Below, in pieces: positions 7,418 to 14,050 of a stretch of DNA of 64,000 nt (position 1 is the first letter of the stretch; each line of letters opens with the position of its first letter). Source of the DNA: Streptomyces sp. SID12501 (GTDB taxonomy: Bacteria; Actinomycetota; Actinomycetes; Streptomycetales; Streptomycetaceae); the NCBI RefSeq assembly GCF_010550245.1, contig NZ_JAAGLU010000012.1, forward strand, positions 1 through 64,000. Direction: 5' to 3'. Below the pieces are notes generated by a model. The model was not told the DNA's origin. It worked only from the letters and a program-made list of their open reading frames with translations, and did not search any database. Made by a program: the position numbers and the translations under genes.

Positions 7418-7750
7418 GCGGGGTGTGGGTGTATCCGCTACCGCTACCCCGTCCGCTACCTCAAAACAGGCCCCTGACCTGCACGGTAGCGGCGGTAGCG
7501 CAGGTAGCGGACTCTGGAGAGGGTGGGGAGCGCCCCCCTCCTAAGAGCCGCTCTGATGCCCGGCGGCGCCGCAGCCGCCGTCCGGCCGGAACCCCCGACC
7601 GCTGAGGCGCCCGAAGGTCGCCCGCCCGCAGGGCGGTCCTTTCAGCTCTTCCACCACCACGTGGCGGTATCGATCCGCCACACGGGAGCGATCCGCCACG
7701 CGATCACCCCCTCTGGCCTGCACTGTGGCGGCGTGGCGGACGTGGCGGAC
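7418..7750 (-). repeat. 333-bp inverted repeat, right arm, with word clusters 2 and 3
   Basis: Inverted match of 6165-6497 over its full length. It carries the same GTAGCGG and GTGGCGG clusters in mirror order, with the core CTGACCTGC at 7474-7482. The arms are separated by 920 bases. Confidence 0.9.
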
Positions 7751-7806
7751 CTCCCGGAAGAGGGCGGGGAAGGACCGCCCGTCGTTCCACAGGTGAGGTT
7801 GGCGCA

Positions 7807-7992
7807 ACAATGCTGTGGGTCGCGGACCATCGCGGACCAAAGCTGTGACCTGCGGTTTTGTGCCGTCTCCGTGCGGACCATTGCGGACCACTCCCCGGCG
7901 GCAGGGTGGTCCGCGATGGTCCGCATACGGGTGTCGGTAAAACCGCAGGTCAAACGGGGTGGTCCGCGATGGTCCGCGACCCACAGCATTGT
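7807..7992. repeat. Word cluster 6: eight GCGGACCA repeats in a 33-bp-stem dyad
   Basis: GCGGACCA occurs forward at 7822, 7832, 7873 and 7883, and reversed (TGGTCCGC) at 7907, 7917, 7960 and 7970. Within every pair the spacing is exactly 10 bases, one helical turn. The outer 33 bases (7807-7839 and 7960-7992) are a perfect inverted repeat. Core variants TGACCTGCGG and CCGCAGGTCA lie symmetrically inside. Confidence 0.92.
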
Positions 7993-8059
7993 GGGCGCAA
8001 CTACTGCGGGCCCCATCCGATCTGCTCTTCTTGTCCGAGGCGGCACCGACACAGAGTCA

Positions 8060-8626
8060 CTACGTGAGGGGCAGCGACTGAGGGGCGGGTGTCGCGTCCA
8101 CGAATCCATGCTCCGCTGGCCGAGCGGGGCGCTGGGCCAGCCACCCCGAGACGCGCGGTCCGCCGTTTACGGCTCCGCCCTCGCGGACGGTGCGGACGTG
8201 CTCGAACCCTTGACGAAGGTAGTACTGCTGGAGTCCCTCGTTCGTCGTCCAGGCATCGAGCCTGAGCCACTTCGCCTGAGCCTGGTACGCGCGATCCCCT
8301 GCCCAGTCCAGCAGTCGTTCGCCGAGGTTCCGCCCTGCGTGCGTCCGCGCCACGGTCAGCTTGTTGACGAACATGGACGGCTCACTGAGTTTCTCTTCTG
8401 CCCAGAGCCCTTCCTCAGCGTCAGGCGTCAGGGTGATGGTCGCTGCGGTCACCTCGCCATCGCGCACCATGAACACGGCACCGGATTTGATGGTGGCCAG
8501 CAGTAGGTCAGCCGGATAGGGGCGGCTCCACTGGTCAGTGCCGAGCTTGCCGAGCCAAGCAGCCGCCTCTTGGCGGAATGCGAGAAGCTTGGGCAAGTCG
8601 TCCGGCGCGGCTGGGGTGATCTTCAC
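8060..8626 (-). CDS. GNAT-family N-acetyltransferase
   Basis: A 188-residue GNAT-fold protein. Seen in order: an N-terminal VKITPAAPDDLPKLLAFR strand and helix, the central sheet with MVRDGEVTAATITL, and the acetyl-CoA-binding region VNKLTVARTHAGRNLGERLLDWA. In place of the usual Q/RxxGxG/A loop it has HAGRNLGERLL. It ends with LRLDAWTTNEGLQQYYLRQGFE, the typical last GNAT helix. GTG at 8626 is chosen because it overlaps the gntR stop by GTGA and the family starts here; longer frames enter gntR. The substrate is unknown. It is cotranscribed with the regulator and therefore probably under its control. Confidence 0.82.
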   Translation of the reverse strand: MKITPAAPDDLPKLLAFRQEAAAWLGKLGTDQWSRPYPADLLLATIKSGAVFMVRDGEVTAATITLTPDAEEGLWAEEKLSEPSMFVNKLTVARTHAGRNLGERLLDWAGDRAYQAQAKWLRLDAWTTNEGLQQYYLRQGFEHVRTVREGGAVNGGPRVSGWLAQRPARPAEHGFVDATPAPQSLPLT

Positions 8627-9396
8627 TGAGGCTCGTTCTCGCTCCTGGCGGACAGGTCGCCGATCTCGTAGTTCATCCGGTTCAGGTCGCCCCGGAACGT
8701 CGTAACCGTGCATCGGATGGGCCGCTCCTGCGAGTAACCTGTGCGCGTCCACAGCAGCACCGGTACCCCTGCCCCGATCTCCAGCAAACGGGCTTCATCC
8801 GGCGTTGGCATACGTGTAGCAATCTCGTCGTAGTAGCCGACTTGCTCGATGCCCAACCCCGCCAGATAGCGGGTTGTCCCCTCGGCGATGTCGCCGGGTT
8901 CGGTGAGTCGCGGACCCTTGGATACGAGCCACTCGGGGTATTGCGTGGCCTGAGTCGACCACGGCACGTCATCTACGAATCGGTGACAGAAGCGCAGCAC
9001 CGACGTGTCTCCCGCTTCGACCTTGAGCCGCTGAGCGATGTACTCCGACGCGGGAGTCATCTCCACCCGGAAGGTCTGATGCGGCCGGCGCCCGGCGTTC
9101 GTCACGTCGGTGCTGTACGAGTCGCCGTTCTGCGGGAAGTTCAGGTTCTCGAACCGAGAGGCGTTCAGCTCGAACACCTCGTGCTTCCGGACCTCGTACC
9201 CGAGTCCCTGACTCGATGAGATCAGCCCTTCACTGGCCAGCAGTTTCAACCCAGCTCGCACCGTGTTCCGGGACGCGTCGAAGCGTTCCTGAAGGTCGCT
9301 CTCTGAGGGCAGACGAGCCCCCGGCGGATACGTGCCGCCGACGATGTCACGGCGCAGGACATCGGCTACCTGGTGGTACTTCGGCTGCTGGGTCAT
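8623..9396 (-). CDS. GntR-family (HutC subfamily) transcriptional regulator
   Basis: A 257-residue regulator. The N-terminal winged helix-turn-helix (about 3-70) reads YHQVADVLRRDIVGGTYPPG, then LPSESDLQERFDASRNTVR, the classic GntR signature. The C-terminal UTRA-type effector domain (about 90-250) includes YLAGLGIEQVGYYDEIATRM and LWTRTGYSQERPIRCTVTTF. ATG at 9396 follows a GGGGG run, while the frame upstream lacks conservation. In actinomycete elements KorSA-like GntR proteins repress replication, excision or transfer genes. The perfect operator pair upstream (9420-9508) supports autoregulation. Confidence 0.88.
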   Translation of the reverse strand: MTQQPKYHQVADVLRRDIVGGTYPPGARLPSESDLQERFDASRNTVRAGLKLLASEGLISSSQGLGYEVRKHEVFELNASRFENLNFPQNGDSYSTDVTNAGRRPHQTFRVEMTPASEYIAQRLKVEAGDTSVLRFCHRFVDDVPWSTQATQYPEWLVSKGPRLTEPGDIAEGTTRYLAGLGIEQVGYYDEIATRMPTPDEARLLEIGAGVPVLLWTRTGYSQERPIRCTVTTFRGDLNRMNYEIGDLSARSENEPQ

Positions 9397-9419
9397 ACCC
9401 CCATCATGACGCACTCGTG

Positions 9420-9508
9420 CAACTTGTTGGTACATGACGCACCTCACCTCTTGACGCTTCACGCTCCGGCAGGGCAGCATCAGCACATCGGCTTGTACCA
9501 ACAAGTTG
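9420..9508. promoter_or_regulatory. Paired 15-bp inverted operators for the GntR regulator
   Basis: CAACTTGTTGGTACA (9420-9434) and its exact reverse complement TGTACCAACAAGTTG (9494-9508) lie 24 and 98 bases upstream of the gntR start. TTGACG at 9451-9456 may be a -35 element of a divergent promoter serving the xre operon. Arrangement and partner suggest repression of both directions. Confidence 0.7.
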
Positions 9509-9590
9509 AGCAGGTGGACCAATAGGCCTAGGCCTGCTCATCTGTGCCGACAGGGAAGCCCCGGCAGCAAGCTCACCGGGGCTCAGAACA

Positions 9591-9628
9591 GGGGGCGGCT
9601 CCCTACCGCCAAGCAGTCAGCCGCCCCC
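9591..9628. terminator. Hairpin before the xre operon
   Basis: GGGGGCGGCT (9591-9600) pairs with AGCCGCCCCC (9618-9627). It lies between the divergent promoter region and xre and has no T-run, so it could be an attenuator or a processing structure. Confidence 0.4.
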
Positions 9629-9650
9629 CGACCCTCGAAGGGGCTCTTTC

Positions 9651-10058
9651 ATGTTGCCTGAATTGACCGTGACGGTCGTAGGCACGGTGCCGCGTCAGCC
9701 GTCGGAGTTGCAGTCGGCGGATTCGCCGTTGGGGCGGGCGCGGGTAGCCCGTGGCTGGTCACAGGACAAGGTCGTGCGGGCGCTGCTGCTGCTCGCGGAC
9801 AACTGGGACTGGCAGATCGCTTCCGAGTCGTCGCTGAAGGTGTACATCTCCGACTGGGAGCGCGGGGCGCGCCGTCCGGGCGAGACGTACCGGGTCCTGC
9901 TGAGCACCCTGTACCGGGCTACCCCGGAGGAACTCGGCTTCACCGCGCAGCGGCGCGACACCGCCGGGGACGACCTGCGGGCCCGCGTGAATGACCTGGC
10001 CGCCATGGTGGAACGCCTCACGTCCGCCCTGAGCGCGGCGCAGGGGGCCACCGCGTGA
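9651..10058 (+). CDS. XRE-type helix-turn-helix protein
   Basis: 135 residues. The centre (about 27-95) reads SPLGRARVARGWSQDKVVRALL, then VYISDWERGARRPGETYRVLLSTLYRATPEELGF, a Cro/C1-type helix-turn-helix as in many Streptomyces regulators. A C-terminal helix DDLRARVNDLAAMVERLTSAL probably dimerises. AAGGGG lies about 8 bases before the ATG. Its end overlaps the next gene by 4 bases (10055-10058), the first of four such overlaps in this operon. Probably an element regulator, though whether it activates or represses xis-int is unknown. Confidence 0.75.
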   Translation: MLPELTVTVVGTVPRQPSELQSADSPLGRARVARGWSQDKVVRALLLLADNWDWQIASESSLKVYISDWERGARRPGETYRVLLSTLYRATPEELGFTAQRRDTAGDDLRARVNDLAAMVERLTSALSAAQGATA

Positions 10059-10882
10059 ACGTCGCTCTGAGCGCGCTGTACGCGCAGGTGGCGCCCGCAC
10101 CGACGCCGGTCATCCCTCTCGTGGAGAGGGACCGGTGTCGGGCGGGGGCGACCCTGCCCACTATCCCCGCCGTCGGGCGGGAACTGACGACGGAGCAGGC
10201 GGCGGGCGCACTGTTCGAGGCGTGGGCGGATGAGTTCGCCGTGCCCGTGCCGGACACCGACGTCGTGCACACGGCGCTGAGTGCGGCCGTACGCAAGTTC
10301 GGTCCGGCCCGTGTCGACTCCGTCACCGCCGAATTCGTCGAGATGAACCCCCGACAGTACGGGGAGGTGGCGCTGTGCTGGGTGCTCGCCTACCGGCTGG
10401 CCCTGTCGTTCTGGTACGAGGGCGCGCGATCGCGTCCCATGACGGTCGGGGAAGCGGCCGTGGCCCTGTACCTGTCGGACGCCTACCGCCACCAGGTCGA
10501 CCCCGACACCTTCCGGCGCTCCCCGTTGCTGGTCTCCCGCGCGATCCGGCAGGGCGCCGCCCTGGTCCCCACCGAGACGTTGATGCGGCTGGGTGCGGCC
10601 ATGGGGTGGGAGTTCGTCCCGGCGCTGACCTGCGTGACGCCCGGCGTCACGGACGCGTCACACCAGGACGTGACGGCCATGGCGCCGGGGCGGGACTGGC
10701 TGTATCGGCAGGCCCTGCCCGACTGGCGCCGTCGCCGGTTCTGCTTCGATCTGATGCGTGCCGACAGGCGCCAGCCGTCCCCGCTCATCGTCCGTCTGGA
10801 CGGCGGCGGCTACGAGGTGGGGGCGACCCCTCCGGCGGGCCCTGACGGCACGTGGACGCGGTCGCTGCGGGCGCAGTGGTGA
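10055..10882 (+). CDS. Hypothetical element protein
   Basis: 275 residues from a GTG that overlaps the xre stop. I do not recognise a family. Visible features are a helical central region (about 45-150) with LTTEQAAGALFEAWADEF and MNPRQYGEVALCWVLAYRLALSFWY, an arginine-rich segment WLYRQALPDWRRRRFCFDLMRAD, and a C-terminus VRLDGGGYEVGA. There is no signal peptide or clear membrane segment. Its position between a regulator and an HNH nuclease in a fully overlapped operon ending with xis-int suggests an element function, but replication or excision roles are guesses. Confidence 0.7.
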   Translation: MNVALSALYAQVAPAPTPVIPLVERDRCRAGATLPTIPAVGRELTTEQAAGALFEAWADEFAVPVPDTDVVHTALSAAVRKFGPARVDSVTAEFVEMNPRQYGEVALCWVLAYRLALSFWYEGARSRPMTVGEAAVALYLSDAYRHQVDPDTFRRSPLLVSRAIRQGAALVPTETLMRLGAAMGWEFVPALTCVTPGVTDASHQDVTAMAPGRDWLYRQALPDWRRRRFCFDLMRADRRQPSPLIVRLDGGGYEVGATPPAGPDGTWTRSLRAQW

Positions 10883-11325
10883 CCGTGACCACGGCCGCTC
10901 GCCGGATCAAGAGCGAGACGCGCCGCCTGCGTCGGCGGCAACTCGCTGAGCGCCACGGACTGCGCTGCGCCTACTGCCGTCGCCCGTTCGCCACCGAGGG
11001 GGAAGCGACGCTCGACCACATCGTGCCCAACTCGCTGTGGCGCACGGCCACGGTCACCGCGCTCGTGCTGGCCTGCCTCGACTGCAACCACCGCAAGGGC
11101 GACCGCTTCCCGCTCTCCCTGGCCCTGTTGCTGCTGCGCCAGATCGACCCGACCCGCCCCGTCATCCGCCCGACCGATCTACCGCTACTGGCCCGACTCG
11201 CACACGCCAACCACCCGATCCACGCGGCCAGTTGGCCGCCCGACTCGGCCGCGCGTCGGTCGCCCCGTGGCCTGCCCGAATCGACCCCGCACGACCCGAT
11301 CGAATCCGAGAGGACGGCGGCATGA
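10879..11325 (+). CDS. HNH endonuclease
   Basis: 148 residues from GTG 10879, which overlaps the previous stop by GTGA. The HNH fold is readable: zinc-binding CAYC, then the catalytic DHIVPNSLWR, then CLDCNHRKGDR with the second CxxC and the final N-H pair. The N-terminus RRIKSETRRLRRRQLAERHG is strongly basic and would contact DNA. HNH enzymes of this size in phages and integrative elements act as homing, packaging or nicking nucleases. Here it is cotranscribed with xis-int, so a role in element processing is plausible. Its stop overlaps the xis ATG. Confidence 0.85.
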   Translation: MTVTTAARRIKSETRRLRRRQLAERHGLRCAYCRRPFATEGEATLDHIVPNSLWRTATVTALVLACLDCNHRKGDRFPLSLALLLLRQIDPTRPVIRPTDLPLLARLAHANHPIHAASWPPDSAARRSPRGLPESTPHDPIESERTAA

Positions 11326-11516
11326 GCGCCCGCCCGATGGACGAGAAGATGACCGTTTCTGAGGTGCTCGCTGATCTGAAGGTTGCCCCGTCGACCTTCT
11401 ACCGGTGGCGCCAACTCGGGAAGGGCCCCCGCGCCATCAAGCTGCCGAACGGTGACGTGCGTATCCGCCGATCCGAGTACGAGCGCTGGCTTTCCGAGCG
11501 GGAGGACGCTGCGTGA
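11322..11516 (+). CDS. xis: Excisionase, MerR/AlpA-like HTH (element B)
   Basis: 64 residues with the same pattern as the element A excisionase: MTVSEVLADLKVAPSTFYRW, then KLPNGDVRIRRSEYERWL. ATG 11322 overlaps the HNH stop (ATGA), and its own stop overlaps the int GTG. This coupling means excisionase and integrase are made together with the HNH protein, under whatever controls the operon promoter near 9540. Confidence 0.88.
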   Translation: MSARPMDEKMTVSEVLADLKVAPSTFYRWRQLGKGPRAIKLPNGDVRIRRSEYERWLSEREDAA

Positions 11517-12964
11517 GCACGACTGAAGACACCACCCCCGCCGTTCGCCCGCACGGGTCGGCCCGATCGGGGTACTCCCTCGATGTCCGGCTGTGGAAGG
11601 TCACGAGGGTCGACCGGAAGGCGCGTCCGTACCAACTCCGTTGGGTTGTAGGCGGGAAGGTGAACAGCGCGACGTTCGCCACGTCGGCACTTGCCGAGAG
11701 CCGACGTTCGGAGCTCCGGCAGGCCATGCGCCGGGGGGAAGCGTTCGAGATCTCCAGTGGACAGCCTGAGTCCGAAGTCCGCGCGGCGGCAACGGCGGCT
11801 GAGGCCGAGCCGTCGTTGCGGTGGTTCGAGTTCTGCCGGAAGTACCTGGCAGGGCGGTGGCGCATGAGCGCCGCCAAGACGCGTGAGGGCATGGCGGACG
11901 GGCTTGCGGCGGTGGCGCTGGCCATGGTGAAGCGGGAGGGGGCCCCTGACGACACGCACCTACGGCTGGCATTCCGGTGGGGAACCGTTCCCGCGAACGC
12001 GGGGGACGATCCGCCGGCCGAACTGAAGGCCGCGTACGAGTGGCTCACGACGGAGGACCGGCCGGTTGCCGACCTGGCCGACGCGGGGGTGTTCGAAGAC
12101 GTGCTCTACCGCCTCAGCTATCGACTGGACGGCACTCCGGCAGCGGGGGAGACGCACAAGCGGCGCCGCCGCGCCCTGAACACCGCCCTCGAACACGCGG
12201 TGGCCACAAAGGAACTCCCGGAGAACCCACTTCAGGGGGCCCACAAGAAGCGCGTGGGTTCCGGTGCGGTGGTGGACCGACGTGTCCTCGTGAACGCCGT
12301 ACAGGGGCGCCAGTTGCTGACTGCCGTCTCGTACGTCGGCTCATGGGACCGCAATCGTGGGCGGCGCCTGGTGGCGTTTTACGGGGTGCTCTACTACGCG
12401 GGGCTGAGGCCCGCTGAGGCGGTGGGGATGAGGCTCTCCGACTGCGACCTCCCGGAGTCGGGTTGGGGCACGCTGACGCTGCGGGAGACGCGTCCCGTCT
12501 CAGGCAAGCAGTGGACCGACTCGGGGGAGCGGCACGACCGCCGGGGGCTGAAGGCGCGCGAGGCGGACACGGACCGTCCGGTCCCGATCCCTCCCGTCCT
12601 CGTCGCCATCCTTCGGGCCCACCTGAAGGAGTTCGGGACCGCCAAGGAAGGGCGCGTGTTCGGGAACGAGCGCGGGGGAGTCGTCGGCTCATCCACGTAC
12701 TGGCGTGTGTGGGAGGAAGCACGACTGTTCGCCCTCCCGCCGGACCGTGTCGAATCGCCGCTCGCCGGACGCCCGTATGACCTACGGCACGCCTGCATCA
12801 CGCGGTGGCTGAACGCAGGGGTCCCGATCGCTGAGATTGCCCGGCGGGTCGGCAACTCGCCAGAGGTGATCCACCGCCGGTATCACGGCTGCATCGACGG
12901 ACACGAGGAAGCGGCCAACGCGAAGATCACAAAGGCTCTGGAGGAAGAGGGCGACGCGGCCTGA
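11513..12964 (+). CDS. int: Site-specific tyrosine integrase (element B)
   Basis: 483 residues. Arm-binding N-terminus, core-binding helical domain (about 100-250), catalytic domain (about 260-470). Active-site residues are Arg299 in YYAGLRPAEAVG, Arg425 and His426 in YDLRHA, and nucleophile Tyr457 in IHRRYHGC. It is adjacent to the tRNA-proximal att site 144 bases away, the normal arrangement, and is closely similar to the element A integrase. It is intact and likely able to integrate and, with xis, excise element B, and possibly mobilise element A, which shares the core site. Confidence 0.94.
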   Translation: MSTTEDTTPAVRPHGSARSGYSLDVRLWKVTRVDRKARPYQLRWVVGGKVNSATFATSALAESRRSELRQAMRRGEAFEISSGQPESEVRAAATAAEAEPSLRWFEFCRKYLAGRWRMSAAKTREGMADGLAAVALAMVKREGAPDDTHLRLAFRWGTVPANAGDDPPAELKAAYEWLTTEDRPVADLADAGVFEDVLYRLSYRLDGTPAAGETHKRRRRALNTALEHAVATKELPENPLQGAHKKRVGSGAVVDRRVLVNAVQGRQLLTAVSYVGSWDRNRGRRLVAFYGVLYYAGLRPAEAVGMRLSDCDLPESGWGTLTLRETRPVSGKQWTDSGERHDRRGLKAREADTDRPVPIPPVLVAILRAHLKEFGTAKEGRVFGNERGGVVGSSTYWRVWEEARLFALPPDRVESPLAGRPYDLRHACITRWLNAGVPIAEIARRVGNSPEVIHRRYHGCIDGHEEAANAKITKALEEEGDAA

Positions 12965-12979
12965 GGGGCGTATCGGGGG

Positions 12980-12997
12980 TGTATCGCAGATAGTGCG
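12980..12997 (+). other. Putative integrase arm-type site, inner side
   Basis: Exact second copy of the 18-base sequence at 5104-5121, in the same orientation, between int and the att core. Confidence 0.6.
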
Positions 12998-13020
12998 TGA
13001 ACAGTGAGAGAGAGCAAGAA

Positions 13021-13053
13021 AGAGCGGGAGTCAGTGAGACTGACTCCCGCTCT
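13021..13053. terminator. Perfect 15-bp hairpin after int
   Basis: AGAGCGGGAGTCAGT and its exact reverse complement are separated by the 3-base loop GAG. It follows int with no T-run. A degenerate copy lies at 4901-4935 in element A. It may end int transcription before the antisense tRNA gene, or serve as an integrase or excisionase site. Confidence 0.55.
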
Positions 13054-13107
13054 CTCATGTCGGCATCCGCACTGGTCAGAGCATGATTCTTGCTGGCTGA
13101 CTGGCGA

Positions 13108-13149
13108 GTGCCCCCGGCAGGATTCGAACCTGCGCACACGGCTCCGGAG
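13108..13149. other. tRNA-proximal att core of element B
   Basis: The 42 bases identical to 4987-5028. This copy is part of the intact tRNA-Arg gene, so integration preserves the tRNA. Confidence 0.92.
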
Positions 13150-13180
13150 GCCGTTGCTCTATCCCCTGAGCTACGGGGGC
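13109..13180 (-). tRNA. tRNA-Arg, anticodon CCG
   Basis: 72 nucleotides. The acceptor stem GCCCCCG pairs with CGGGGGC, with discriminator A. The D arm, the anticodon stem ACGGC/GCCGT around loop CTCCGGA (anticodon CCG, decoding CGG) and the T arm GCAGG-TTCGAAT-CCTGC are all complete. CCA is not encoded. Its 3' half is the integration target of elements A and B, and the next gene inward encodes an ArgS-related anticodon-binding protein. Confidence 0.96.
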
Positions 13181-13343
13181 GTGTCCAGCGCGTTGCGCGG
13201 TGACGAGTAGAACCCTACCAGCTCGTTCGGGGTGATCAGGAACGGGTTTTGGAGGTCGTGGCGGACCTGGCCGGAGCTCGATCGCGCCCGTGGAAGTGGG
13301 GAAAAGCCGGACGCGGTGGCCGGTCTGGACCTACCCTCGACTT

Positions 13344-13829
13344 GTGCCAGGCGTGTCCGGCCGGGTGCTTGTTGTAGACGACAACAAGGTCATCCGGCAG
13401 CTGATCAGGGTCAACCTCGAACTGGAGGGTTTCGAGGTCGTGACCGCGGCTGATGGTGCCGAGTGTCTGGATGTCGTTCATCAGGTGTGCCCCGATGTCG
13501 TCACCCTCGATGTCGCGATGCCTCGCCTCGACGGTCTGCGCACCGCCGCCCGGCTGCGTGCCGACCCCCGGACGCGCGACCTGCCCCTCGCCATCATCAG
13601 CGCATGTACGCAGTACGAGGTCGAGGCCGGTCTCGAGGTCGGCGTCGACGCGTTTCTCGCCAAGCCCTTCGATCCCGCCGAACTCATCAGCCTCGTACAG
13701 GAGTTGGCCGCGCGTGGGCGGGACGACGCTTCGTTCGGGAGCGCCCTCGGACCGCCCCTCGGACCAGCCATCGGCTCCCTCGGCACCCCCACTGAGGCCG
13801 AGCGCGCCGGCCGAGGCGCCGTCGGCTGA
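13344..13829 (+). CDS. Response regulator receiver protein, single REC domain
   Basis: 161 residues from GTG 13344. A receiver domain (about 5-122) begins VSGRVLVVDDNKVIRQL with the acidic pair, has the phospho-accepting aspartate in VVTLDVAMPRLDG, and the conserved lysine in VDAFLAKPFDP. There is no output domain, only a glycine- and proline-rich tail. Such stand-alone receivers act by protein contacts. No histidine kinase is next to it. The start is uncertain: no strong ribosome site is seen, and GTG 13353 is also possible. It opens the core region on the far side of the tRNA. Confidence 0.85.
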   Translation: MPGVSGRVLVVDDNKVIRQLIRVNLELEGFEVVTAADGAECLDVVHQVCPDVVTLDVAMPRLDGLRTAARLRADPRTRDLPLAIISACTQYEVEAGLEVGVDAFLAKPFDPAELISLVQELAARGRDDASFGSALGPPLGPAIGSLGTPTEAERAGRGAVG

Positions 13830-14050
13830 CCCGGGTACCGCCCCGCCCCCCTGTACCTGGGCACTTCTCCGCCGGGACCCAGGACCCGGGCACCGTTCCG
13901 CCCCGAACCCGGCACCGCCCCGCCGGCCCCCGGCACCGTCTCCCCGCACCCCCTGTCCCCGTCCGCCCCCTCCGTCCACATGCCGGAACAGCCGCCCCCA
14001 CCCGCAAACCCAGTCGCCTACCCACCCCCCTCCTCCCATACGCTTGTCCC

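Larger units (their letters stand above)
4987..13149. mobile_element. Element B: integrative element at tRNA-Arg(CCG)
   Basis: An 8.1-kb element bounded by identical 42-bp att cores. Content from the outer end: vapC and vapB, a word-repeat array, a GNAT gene, a GntR-type gene, then xre, a hypothetical gene, an HNH gene, xis and int. The integrase lies next to the tRNA-proximal att site as expected. There is no recognisable replication initiator, FtsK/TraB translocase, relaxase or spread gene, so it is not a complete actinomycete integrative conjugative element. It is either a decayed one or a helper-dependent mobilisable element. Confidence 0.88.

Noticed and set aside
5905..7995. CRISPR array
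   Set aside because: Words are 7 to 9 bases in both orientations with irregular short spacing. There is no constant repeat of 28-37 bases and no cas genes.
7523..8506. A 327-codon plus-strand frame starting in the inverted repeat
   Set aside because: It crosses the word clusters and the antisense GNAT gene. The same peptide start appears mirrored at 6392, which is only the repeat.
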